Assembly (NCBI GenBank): GCA_029940235.1
Contig: JAOZRI010000141.1
Location: forward strand, 1-6,208
Source of the DNA: Desulfobacula sp.
GTDB lineage: Bacteria > Desulfobacterota > Desulfobacteria > Desulfobacterales > Desulfobacteraceae
Length of the DNA: 6,208 bases
Direction: 5' to 3'
This document shows positions 1 to 5,603 of the stretch, in pieces (positions within the stretch are counted from its first letter, which is position 1; every line of letters starts with the position of its first letter). Made by a program: the position numbers and the translations under genes. Below the pieces are notes generated by a model. That model saw only the letters and a program-made list of their open reading frames with translations. It was not told the DNA's origin and did not search any database.

Positions 1-809
1 TCTATTTTCAGCCCCAGATTAGAACAAAAATAATGAATGAGGGGTGGGCAAGCTACTGGCATGAATATATGTTTATGAAAGACGATAGAATCAAAGGCCA
101 TGAAGCTGATTTTGCAAAGATAAATGCAAGTGTTACCTCCATGCCCAAAGTTGGTCTTAACCCCTATGCACTTGGTTTGAGAATGTTTCAGTATATTAAA
201 GACCAGGAAGATAAAGGGTGTTACTCCTTTGAGTATCTTTTTTTAAACGATGAAATTGTAAGAAAAAAATATAACAACCGGAAAAACAGTGGTGATAAAT
301 ATATCCTTGATGTGCGTGAAAATTTCGTTGATTTTACATTTATTAATACATTTATAAACCAGGATTTTCTAACTAAGCATAAACTATTTGTTACAGGGAA
401 ATATCTTGATCAATCCTCAATGACTTGGAAATATTATATAAAATCTAAAAAAGCCCAGGATTATAAACAGATGATCATTGACACACTGTACCATCCACCG
501 CAGATATTTGTGGATAAGGCTTCCACAAAAAATGGAATTTTATATCTGAATCATAAATTTGAAAATAAACCTTTAAAGATTGATTATATTGAAAACACCA
601 TGATCGGGATTGAATATCTGTGGGGAGGACCTGTCCACCTTGAGACAAGCGAGCCTGAAATATCAAAAAAAGCTGCGGTAAACTATGCAAGTCTTTTGGA
701 TTCAGGTGCTGGAGGTTTAAAAACTGCTGATAAAAAATCTGAAGATATTAAATGGAAGCGAATGCGTTATATCATGGACAAGCGTAAACTTCATAAACAG
801 GAGTTATGA
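1..809 (+). CDS. spoVR: SpoVR family protein, C-terminal part (5' end off the window)
   Basis: The frame is open from position 3 to the TGA at 807-809, giving 268 residues. There is an ATG at 33, but the frame continues upstream of it with residues reading YFQPQIRTKI directly before MNEGWASYWH. That block is a hallmark of SpoVR/YcgB proteins, so the 33 ATG is internal and the gene is truncated only by the window edge. Full-length SpoVR proteins are around 450-520 aa, so roughly the C-terminal half is present. Other family-like stretches are NPYALGLRMFQYIKD near residues 53-67 and the IGIEYLWGGPVHLET stretch near residue 210. I see no membrane segment, so a cytoplasmic protein is expected. SpoVR affects spore cortex formation in Bacillus, but homologues (E. 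coli YcgB) are common in non-spore formers, where they accompany PrkA and YeaH/YhbH in stress or stationary phase. The biochemical role is not established. The PrkA-like gene follows after 6 bases, which supports an operon. Confidence 0.9.
   Translation, partial: YFQPQIRTKIMNEGWASYWHEYMFMKDDRIKGHEADFAKINASVTSMPKVGLNPYALGLRMFQYIKDQEDKGCYSFEYLFLNDEIVRKKYNNRKNSGDKYILDVRENFVDFTFINTFINQDFLTKHKLFVTGKYLDQSSMTWKYYIKSKKAQDYKQMIIDTLYHPPQIFVDKASTKNGILYLNHKFENKPLKIDYIENTMIGIEYLWGGPVHLETSEPEISKKAAVNYASLLDSGAGGLKTADKKSEDIKWKRMRYIMDKRKLHKQEL
799..803 (+). promoter_or_regulatory. Ribosome binding site of the PrkA-like gene
   Basis: AGGAG lies inside the last codons of the SpoVR gene, 12 nt before the ATG at 816. 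The nearer ATG at 806 meets a stop after one further codon, so 816 is the only sensible start. The placement of the site inside the upstream gene suggests translation coupled to SpoVR. Confidence 0.5.
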
Positions 810-815
810 TTTAAT

Positions 816-3155
816 ATGGAAAAAGAGTCTTTAAAAAGAAGATCAACAGACAAAATAATTGATAAGGCATTTGACTTATTGGATAAAAATATCATTGATC
901 ATAAAAGGCTTAAGCCGATTCCCTTTGAAGAGTTTTTAAATATCTTAACGGCAGAGCCTTCCAGGATTTTAAGAAATATTTTTCAGGCCTTCCATGACAT
1001 GATAAAAAGTTATGTTGAAGAGTCAGAGGATACTCTATCCAAAAATATAGAAAAACTTAATTTTACAAATTATGATTGCTCAAGACTTTTTGCCAAAGAT
1101 TCTGAAAACCCTTATTTTACAGATATGCTGTTTGCCAATCGGTTTATGAAACAGATGGAATATCTTCGCCACGGAGCACAGCAGAATAGAATATATATTT
1201 TCCACGGGCCCCATGGCTGCGGCAAGAGTACTTTTTTAAATAATTTATTACAAAAGTTTGAACAATATGCAAATACCCAGGAAGGTTTAAGATATGAAAT
1301 TGTATGGCGCCTTGATATTAAAAAACTTAAAGATAAAGAGAGTTCAGCTTCTGCCTCCTCTGCCTTTGAAAAGCTTATTCATTTTGTAGAAAATCAAGAG
1401 GGGAGTCAATCTAATCCAGAATTCACAGATCAACAAAACCAAGAAAAAATCATTGGCGATAAAAATGGTGCTTACCTTGAGATTCCCTGTGTTTCCCATG
1501 ATAATCCTTTTCTTGTAATTCCAAAAGATCAAAGAAGAGCTGTCCTTGATGAATTGATTGAAAATGATCAATTTAAATGGCGTCTTTTTACAGAAAAAGA
1601 GTATGAATGGGTGTTTAAAGAAGAGGTCTGTACCATATGCTCTTCCATTTATCAATTTTTACTGGAACGTTTGGAAAATCCTTCCAGGGTTTTTAAGATG
1701 CTCTATGCACGACCCTACTATTTCAACCGCCGTCTTGGCAGCGGCATCAGTGTCTTTAATCCCGGAGACCGCCCCTTAAAACAGAATGTTATCTCCAACC
1801 AGATGCTTCAAAAAAAAATAAATTCTCTGCTCCAGGACAGTAATGTAATAAATTATATCTATTCAAGATTTGCAAAAATCAATAATGGCATATATGCGCT
1901 CATGGATATAAAATCCCATAATGTGGAGCGCATGGTTGAGCTCCATAATATCATCAGTGAGGGGCTTCATAAGGTTGAAGATATTGAAGAGAGAGTAAAT
2001 TCCCTGTTTTTTGCCCTGATGAACCCTGAAGATAAAAAAAATATCCGTGATTTTCCCTCATTTGAGGACAGGATTCAATATATTGATATTCCCTATGTCC
2101 TTGATATTAATACAGAAGTTAAAATCTACAATAATATTTTTGGCAGACATATCAAGGGAAGTTTTCTGCCAATGGTTTTTGAAAATTTTGCAAGAATTAT
2201 TATTTCTACGCGAATAGGAAAAAAATCCCTGGCTTTGACCGAATGGATAAAGGAACCGGAAAAATATAAGAATTTTTGTGATGAGCAACTCATCCTTCTG
2301 AAAATGGAGCTGTTTTCTGCAAATGTTCCAAAATGGTTAAAGGAAGATGATATTAAATCCCTTGATAATAAAGTCCTTAAAAAGATTATTGCTGAATCGG
2401 AAATTTATGGAAAAGAGGGGTTGTCCGGCAGGGATTCCATTAAATTATTTGATCAGTTCTACTCAAAATATGCAAAGGAAGACCGCCTTATTAATATGCC
2501 TGATTTGTGCACATTTTTTAACAAGCTTGATGATCAGACAAAAAGAATGATTCCTAAGGAGTTTCTTGAATCCTTGTTACGAATGTATGACTACTGTATT
2601 CTGCAGCAGGTAAAAGAATCTCTCTACTATTATAATGATGCTCAGATAGCCAGGGATATTAAACATTATATCTCTGCTGTTACAAATGAGCTGGATTCTG
2701 TTATAAGATGTATTTTTACACAAGAGGAGATTCATGTAACCCATGAATTTCTTGAAAGTATTGAAAACAGGCTTGTGTCCGAGGATCTGGATCTGGCACG
2801 CAGGCAGGAAATCAGAAATGATGTATTAAAAGAGTATACCACCAGGGCCTTGACTCAAGAGATCATGATTGAGGGAAAGAAGATCGAGCAAACCAGGCTT
2901 TTTGAATCTCTTTATGAAAGATATGTTCATAATCTTAAAAAAAGAGTTCTTGAGCCCTTTATTGAGAATGAAAATTTCAGAAATGCCATTAAAGATTTTG
3001 ACACTGACAAATTTAAATCCCATGACAAGCGCATTAAAAAAGATGTGAAATTTTTATTGGATAATCTTGTTCAAAAATTTGAATATACAACACAGGGGGC
3101 CAATGAAGCCTGTATTTATGTTATTGATAACGGGCTTGCCAATAAATTCAAATAA
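816..3155 (+). CDS. Divergent PrkA-type AAA+ protein (putative serine kinase family), 779 aa
   Basis: The N-terminal half resembles the PrkA AAA domain: a helical lead-in, then YLRHGAQQ (residues 116-123) and Walker A GPHGCGKS (131-138). A segment reading IPCVSHDNPFLVIP (223-236) corresponds to the Cys-containing block of PrkA. NNGIYALMDIKSHNVERM (356-373) matches the 'G-L-M-E-F' region that precedes the sensor in canonical PrkA. FEDRIQYIDIPYVLDINTEVKIY (416-438) matches the DRI-IPY-EVKIY block. LSGRDSIKLFDQFYSKYA (536-553) and a helical C-terminus with ILKEYT-like sequence (about 660-720) fit the PrkA C-terminal domain. B. subtilis PrkA and E. coli YeaG are about 630-645 aa, so this protein is roughly 135 residues longer, with extra sequence in the AAA half and at the C-terminus. 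I could not identify a convincing Walker B motif. Kinase versus protease or ATPase activity of PrkA is debated; I infer a stress-linked cytoplasmic AAA+ ATPase. The start at 816 is supported by AGGAG at 799-803, though the 12-nt spacing is long. Confidence 0.82.
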   Translation: MEKESLKRRSTDKIIDKAFDLLDKNIIDHKRLKPIPFEEFLNILTAEPSRILRNIFQAFHDMIKSYVEESEDTLSKNIEKLNFTNYDCSRLFAKDSENPYFTDMLFANRFMKQMEYLRHGAQQNRIYIFHGPHGCGKSTFLNNLLQKFEQYANTQEGLRYEIVWRLDIKKLKDKESSASASSAFEKLIHFVENQEGSQSNPEFTDQQNQEKIIGDKNGAYLEIPCVSHDNPFLVIPKDQRRAVLDELIENDQFKWRLFTEKEYEWVFKEEVCTICSSIYQFLLERLENPSRVFKMLYARPYYFNRRLGSGISVFNPGDRPLKQNVISNQMLQKKINSLLQDSNVINYIYSRFAKINNGIYALMDIKSHNVERMVELHNIISEGLHKVEDIEERVNSLFFALMNPEDKKNIRDFPSFEDRIQYIDIPYVLDINTEVKIYNNIFGRHIKGSFLPMVFENFARIIISTRIGKKSLALTEWIKEPEKYKNFCDEQLILLKMELFSANVPKWLKEDDIKSLDNKVLKKIIAESEIYGKEGLSGRDSIKLFDQFYSKYAKEDRLINMPDLCTFFNKLDDQTKRMIPKEFLESLLRMYDYCILQQVKESLYYYNDAQIARDIKHYISAVTNELDSVIRCIFTQEEIHVTHEFLESIENRLVSEDLDLARRQEIRNDVLKEYTTRALTQEIMIEGKKIEQTRLFESLYERYVHNLKKRVLEPFIENENFRNAIKDFDTDKFKSHDKRIKKDVKFLLDNLVQKFEYTTQGANEACIYVIDNGLANKFK

Positions 3156-3180
3156 CCGCCATGTGGCGGATCTGGTTTTT
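3156..3180 (+). terminator. Possible rho-independent terminator after the PrkA-like gene
   Basis: Directly after the TAA at 3153-3155 the bases CCGCC (3156-3160), loop ATGT and GGCGG (3165-3169) form a 5-bp all-GC hairpin. A T5 run follows at 3176-3180. The run starts six bases after the stem, so this is a weak or imperfect terminator. An alternative outer pairing AACC (3154-3157) with GGTT (3174-3177) would bring the T-run closer. The position right after the stop codon supports the call. Confidence 0.45.
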
Positions 3181-3296
3181 ATCCACATAACACATAGATT
3201 TTTTTAACAATTTTTGTTTCTCCATCCAAATCATATCGTGGTAAATTTATGCAATATTTCTTGTTGTATTTTAGTCATTGTGATATTTGTTGCACA

Positions 3297-3319
3297 ATAT
3301 CATTCAGCTGGAATGATAT
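3297..3319. repeat. Perfect 9-bp inverted repeat
   Basis: ATATCATTC (3297-3305), loop AGCTG (3306-3310), GAATGATAT (3311-3319). No T-run follows on the plus strand and no gene ends close by, so it does not look like a terminator. It could be an operator or a chance AT-rich palindrome. Confidence 0.55.
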
Positions 3320-3391
3320 ACGGATAGATAATTACAGAATATGCAACGCAAAGGGTGAAATATCTCTTAATATTACAATATATGCGGATTC

Positions 3392-3465
3392 GTATAATCA
3401 CTTGTTCATAGCGGCTCCGCCGCTGTGAATCGCGGTGCTGACTGCGTCGAGCACCGGGATTATAC
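3392..3465. repeat. GC-rich double hairpin enclosed by an 8-bp inverted repeat
   Basis: Outer arms GTATAATC (3392-3399) and GATTATAC (3458-3465) are perfect inverted repeats. Inside lie two adjacent hairpins. Hairpin 1 spans 3404-3430: core AGCGGC (3410-3415), loop TCC, GCCGCT (3419-3424), extended outward to about 12 bp including two G-U pairs. Hairpin 2 is CGGTGCT (3433-3439), a 10-nt loop, then AGCACCG (3450-3456), with AATC (3428-3431) able to pair with GATT (3458-3461) across one G-G mismatch. The predicted fold is a three-way junction, with AATC at 3396-3399 and at 3428-3431 competing for the same GATT. The GC-rich core stands out against the AT-rich surroundings. It could be a structured RNA, a REP-like or mobile-element end, or a recombination site; the sequence alone does not decide. 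Confidence 0.65.
3393..3398 (+). promoter_or_regulatory. Consensus -10 box lacking a clear -35
   Basis: A perfect TATAAT sits in the left outer arm of the double hairpin. No good TTGACA-like element is found at 16-18 nt upstream; TTAATA at 3367-3372 would give a 20-nt spacer. If it is used, transcription would start near 3405, at the base of hairpin 1. The right arm holds the same box on the minus strand as a consequence of the inverted repeat. Confidence 0.2.
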
Positions 3466-3503
3466 ATAAAAGAGGATGGGAACAAATAAAAGCAAAATAT
3501 ACG

Positions 3504-3560
3504 CAATTATGTTTAGTACTCCGATTTAGCAGGATAAACACAATGGAGTTTACATAATTG
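3504..3560. repeat. Imperfect long inverted repeat upstream of the methyltransferase remnant
   Basis: CAATTATGT (3504-3512) and ACATAATTG (3552-3560) pair perfectly over 9 bp. Inside, ACTCC (3518-3522) pairs with GGAGT (3545-3549), separated from the outer stem by a small asymmetric loop. An alternative inner pairing is TGTTTA (3510-3515) with TAAACA (3535-3540). It ends 36 nt before the ATG at 3596, where an operator or leader structure could act. Confidence 0.5.
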
Positions 3561-3595
3561 TTGTACGCAAGCTGAAACAGAGGAATAACCGGTAA

Positions 3596-3723
3596 ATGAA
3601 CGTAAAAGAAATTGAACAGAATGTACAAAATATTATTGATAATTTCTAAAAAAAAAAGAATTTATTTATGATTTGTTGAGGGCTTATGGTATTTCTAAAA
3701 CATCTATTATTTGCCTGAAAAAA
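3596..3723 (+). pseudogene. N-terminal remnant of a class I SAM-dependent DNA methyltransferase, frameshifted
   Basis: ATG at 3596 is preceded by AGAGGA (3579-3584) with 11-nt spacing. The first 17 codons read MNVKEIEQNVQNIIDNF and then hit TAA (3647-3649). Right there is a run of ten A (3648-3657); in the next frame translation resumes as KKEFIYDLLRAYGISKTSI. Together the two pieces match, from memory, the N-terminus of large MmeI/type II-like DNA methyltransferases, which begin with an EIE..VQ.LI..FSKEEFIYDLLLAYG-like stretch followed by a KTSITRLKKGD-like one. The frameshift is -1 or +2 at the homopolymer. After about LKKD the sequence switches to RhuM-type, so only around 40 residues of a protein normally of many hundred remain. 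All catalytic motifs are missing, so it cannot methylate DNA. The slip at the A-run could also be a sequencing error, but the missing body of the gene cannot. Confidence 0.65.
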
Positions 3724-4081
3724 GATGAGACACTCTGGCTTACTCAAAAAAGTATTGCAGAACTGTTTGAGAAAGGTCGTTCTACTATTACAGAACACTT
3801 GAAAAAAATATTTACAGATAAAGAATTAGATGAAAAAGTGGTATGTCGGTATTTCCGACACACCACCCAACATGGTGCAATTGCAGATAAAACCCAGACA
3901 AAAGAGATAAAATACTACAATCTAAGAGCCATTACAGCTGTTGGTTATCGTGTAAATTCCCACAGAGCTACCCAGTTTCGTAAACATGCACCTGATGGCA
4001 AAATATTAAAATCCGATGTTACTATTGCTAAAAATTATTTAGATAAAGAACATATTAAAGCATTGGAAAGAGTTGTTACAG
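3724..4081 (+). pseudogene. RhuM-family protein, internally deleted and truncated
   Basis: Part 1 (about 3724-3981) reads DETLWLTQKSIAELFEKG, then a short helix-turn-helix-like region, KEIKYYNLRAITAVGYRV and SHRATQFR. This is the conserved N-terminal block of the RhuM ('virulence protein RhuM') family. Part 2 (about 3982-4080) reads HAPDGKILKSDVTIAKNYL, then HIKALERVVTA, a block that in full-length RhuM lies about 100 or more residues further on. The two are joined in frame at about 3979-3987. The C-terminal region after ERVVTA is replaced by unrelated codons, and the open frame stops at 4156-4158. The family is about 330 aa, of which about 118 residues remain. The function of RhuM is poorly understood; it is often found in restriction-modification and defence loci and is named from a Salmonella pathogenicity island gene. 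There is no own start codon: the frame runs on from the methyltransferase fragment, and the TTG at 3673 lies inside that fragment. Probably inactive, although the DNA-binding-like part is intact. Confidence 0.75.
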
Positions 4082-4111
4082 CTAACATATCAGCAAACAG
4101 GAAAAAGCAAA

Positions 4112-4192
4112 AAGATCAATGCTTTGGGAATGCGAGAGATGCAGGAAAAAGCCTATGAAGGCAGAACCGCATGGAAATTATCAAATCACTGA
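4112..4192 (+). pseudogene. Short remnant resembling the N-terminus of a DEAD/DEAH helicase
   Basis: In the frame one base on from the RhuM fragment, codons 4112-4159 read KINALGMREMQEKAYE. I recognise this, from memory, as the start of DEAD/DEAH-box helicases (annotated as restriction subunit R-like), in which a Walker A region of the type SPPASGKS soon follows. Here the match ends at about 4160, followed by unrelated codons and a TGA at 4190-4192. No ATPase motif remains, so the fragment is non-functional. The helicase is the expected third member of a methyltransferase-RhuM-helicase cluster, which raises confidence in an otherwise very short match. It could be a chance resemblance. Confidence 0.4.
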
Positions 4193-4198
4193 CAACTT

Positions 4199-4220
4199 TT
4201 AAAAATTGTTTTGTAACAAC
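4199..4220 (-). terminator. Weak candidate terminator after icd
   Basis: Read on the minus strand, TTGTT (4219-4215), loop ACAA and AACAA (4210-4206) form a 5-bp stem followed by T5 (4205-4201), starting 11 nt past the icd stop. The stem has only one GC pair, so it would be weak. It lies between the convergent remnant and icd. Confidence 0.25.
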
Positions 4221-4230
4221 ATGTCCAGGG

Positions 4231-5451
4231 TTACTCCATCAAAGAGCAGATCTGTTCTGCAAACTCAGAGCATTTTAATTTTGTCGAGCCCTCTATCTGT
4301 CTTGCAAGATCATAGGTGACTGTTTTATTTAAAATGGTTTTTTGCAAAGCTTTATGGATTATTTCAGATGCTCTGTCCCAACCAAGATGGTCAAGCATCA
4401 TGGCACCAGATAAAATCAAAGATCCCGGGTTTACCTTATCCATGCCTGCATATTTTGGAGCAGTTCCATGTGTTGCTTCAAATACAGCACAATTGGTACC
4501 AATATTAGCACCGGGAGCCAACCCGAGCCCTCCCACCATTGCTGCAAGCAGGTCAGAAATATAATCACCGTTAAGGTTAGGTGCTGCAATGACATCATAT
4601 TCACTGGGACGTAAAAGTACCTGCTGGAACATGTTATCTGCAATTCTGTCCTTTAGTACAATTTTTCCTCCAGGGGCTTTGCCGTCAAATTTATCCCATA
4701 GATCCTGTTCTGTGATAATATTATCTTTAAATTCGTTTTTACCAACTTCATATCCCCATTTTAAAAATGCACCTTCTGTATATTTCATTATATTACCCTT
4801 GTGCATAATGGTGACATTTTTCCGATTATTATCAATGGCATATTGAATAGCCTTTGAAATCAGGCGTTTTGTATATTGTTCACTGATGGGTTTCATGCCA
4901 ATACCGGTTGTGGCTGTATCAAGGTTTTTTGATGTTCTGGCATTAATAAAGCTAAGGGCTTCTGCTGCCTCTTTTGTTCCTGCCTCCCACTCAATTCCAA
5001 GATAAATATCTTCAGTGTTTTCCCGAAAAATTATCATATCAATTTTTTCAGGTTCGCTGCATGGAGAGGGAACCCCCTTAATATATTTTGCAGGGCGGAT
5101 ACAGGCAAAAAGATCAAGTTCCTGGCGGATGGCAACATTCAAGCTTCGCATTCCATGCCCAACAGGGGTCGTTAAAGGGCCTTTTATGGCAACTTTATAT
5201 TTTTCTATCTGGTCCAGTGTCTCTTTAGGCAGCCATTCACCTGTTTTTTTAAATGAGTCTTCTCCTGCAAGGATTTCCTGGAAGATAATTTTTTTATCAC
5301 CTTTGTAAGCAGTTTTTACAGCCTGATCCAGCACAAGACGTGTTGCATTCCAGATATCAGGTCCTGTACCATCTCCCGGGATATAGGGTATTACAGGAGT
5401 GTCTGGAACTATTAATGACCCGTCTTGGTTCAATTTAATGATATTTTCCAT
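4231..5451 (-). CDS. icd: Isocitrate dehydrogenase, NADP-dependent (complete, 406 aa)
   Basis: It oxidatively decarboxylates isocitrate to 2-oxoglutarate, reducing NADP, in the cytoplasmic TCA cycle. Length (E. coli Icd is 416 aa) and sequence match the family throughout. N-terminal block: [12 protein letters not shown] (21-32), then [11 protein letters not shown] (88-98). Substrate loop: RSLNVAIRQ (102-110), with Ser103 equivalent to the E. coli phosphorylation-site Ser113, followed by Arg109, Arg119 and [10 protein letters not shown] (141-150; Arg143, Tyr150). [13 protein letters not shown] (217-229) carries the catalytic Lys218. NLNGDYISD (292-300) carries the metal-binding Asp296 and Asp300. 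NADP rather than NAD preference is supported by Lys333-Tyr334 in APKYAG, Val340, Tyr380 and Arg384, the positions that contact the 2'-phosphate in E. coli. The ATG at 5451 is preceded by AGGA (5461-5458) at 6-nt spacing. Citrate synthase lies upstream on the same strand. No kinase/phosphatase gene is in view. Confidence 0.97.
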   Translation of the reverse strand: MENIIKLNQDGSLIVPDTPVIPYIPGDGTGPDIWNATRLVLDQAVKTAYKGDKKIIFQEILAGEDSFKKTGEWLPKETLDQIEKYKVAIKGPLTTPVGHGMRSLNVAIRQELDLFACIRPAKYIKGVPSPCSEPEKIDMIIFRENTEDIYLGIEWEAGTKEAAEALSFINARTSKNLDTATTGIGMKPISEQYTKRLISKAIQYAIDNNRKNVTIMHKGNIMKYTEGAFLKWGYEVGKNEFKDNIITEQDLWDKFDGKAPGGKIVLKDRIADNMFQQVLLRPSEYDVIAAPNLNGDYISDLLAAMVGGLGLAPGANIGTNCAVFEATHGTAPKYAGMDKVNPGSLILSGAMMLDHLGWDRASEIIHKALQKTILNKTVTYDLARQIEGSTKLKCSEFAEQICSLME

Positions 5452-5457
5452 GTCTAA

Positions 5458-5465
5458 TCCTTTTT
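5458..5465 (-). promoter_or_regulatory. Ribosome binding site of icd
   Basis: On the minus strand AAAAAGGA ends 6 nt before the ATG at 5451. The good spacing fixes the icd start. Confidence 0.7.
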
Positions 5466-5507
5466 ATAAACAGCAGGTGGAACAATAAATGTTTCAGCCA
5501 TATCTGG

Positions 5508-5536
5508 TTAATATTTAAAATCAAATTTGACGTCAA
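5508..5536 (-). promoter_or_regulatory. Candidate icd promoter, proximal, over a palindrome
   Basis: Minus strand: -35 TTGACG (5536-5531), 17-nt spacer, -10 TATTAA (5513-5508). A transcript would start near 5501, about 50 nt before the icd ATG. The -35 is half of the perfect 10-bp palindrome TTGACGTCAA (5527-5536), a plausible operator. By eye only; the spacer is AT-rich, so a chance match is possible. Confidence 0.4.
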
Positions 5537-5564
5537 TATGCCCTTCAATGCCTGCTTCTGTCAA
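5535..5564 (-). promoter_or_regulatory. Candidate icd promoter, distal
   Basis: Minus strand: consensus -35 TTGACA (5564-5559), 18-nt spacer, -10-like CATATT (5540-5535; four of six matches). It would start a leader of roughly 75 nt. It may act instead of, or together with, the proximal candidate, so icd could be transcribed separately from citrate synthase. Confidence 0.35.
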
Positions 5565-5580
5565 CATAATTATCTTATAA

Positions 5581-5599
5581 ACATAAAATCCTTTTATGT
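5581..5599 (-). terminator. Hairpin just after citrate synthase, possible terminator
   Basis: ACATAAAA (5581-5588), loop TCC, TTTTATGT (5592-5599) form a perfect 8-bp stem starting 4 nt past the citrate synthase stop on the minus strand. Only a short T-rich stretch (TTTAT) follows, so termination may be partial. An mRNA 3'-end or processing role is also possible. Confidence 0.4.
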
Positions 5600-5603
5600 C
5601 TAT

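Larger units (their letters stand above)
3181..3595. other. Gene-free gap with several inverted repeats
   Basis: I see no convincing gene on either strand. Short open frames on the minus strand (about 3300-3628) have no recognisable family features and cross the hairpins, so I treat them as chance. Most of the gap is very AT-rich. It contains a 9-bp inverted repeat (3297-3319), a GC-rich double hairpin (3392-3465) and an imperfect 57-nt inverted repeat (3504-3560), listed separately. The direct repeat TACGCAA occurs at 3500-3506 and 3564-3570. A 21-codon open stretch (3530-3592) ends with a TAA at 3593-3595, touching the ATG at 3596. It could be the tail of a lost upstream gene, but I do not recognise it. 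Confidence 0.6.

Noticed and set aside
3279..3296. CRP/FNR-like site (TGTGA ... GCACA)
   Set aside because: The half-site spacing is off by one or more bases and the second half deviates; the site is not placed at a convincing promoter.
3290..3318. Promoter with -35 TTGCAC at 3290
   Set aside because: The -10 at 17-18 nt (ATGATA/TGATAT) is poor and overlaps the 9-bp palindrome; no gene follows directly.
3392..3465. Integron attC site
   Set aside because: The outer arms lack the RYYYAAC/GTTRRRY cores and the interior forms two separate hairpins rather than one long imperfect stem; no integrase is in view.
3398..3628. Minus-strand open frame of 76 codons across the gap
   Set aside because: It has no family resemblance, crosses the hairpin element and the methyltransferase start, and has no clear ribosome binding site.
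3844..3860. TGTCGG/CCGACA hairpin inside the RhuM fragment
   Set aside because: It lies within conserved RhuM coding sequence (VVCRYFRHT), so the palindrome is adequately explained by the codons.
3673..4158. An intact small gene of 161 codons starting at TTG 3673
   Set aside because: The TTG is an internal Leu codon of the methyltransferase-like stretch EFIYDLLRAYG, and there is no good ribosome binding site next to it; better described as fused pseudogene fragments.
4171..4275. Plus-strand open frame starting at ATG 4171 and running into the icd 3' end
   Set aside because: Much of it is the antisense of icd, and there is no family resemblance or ribosome binding site.
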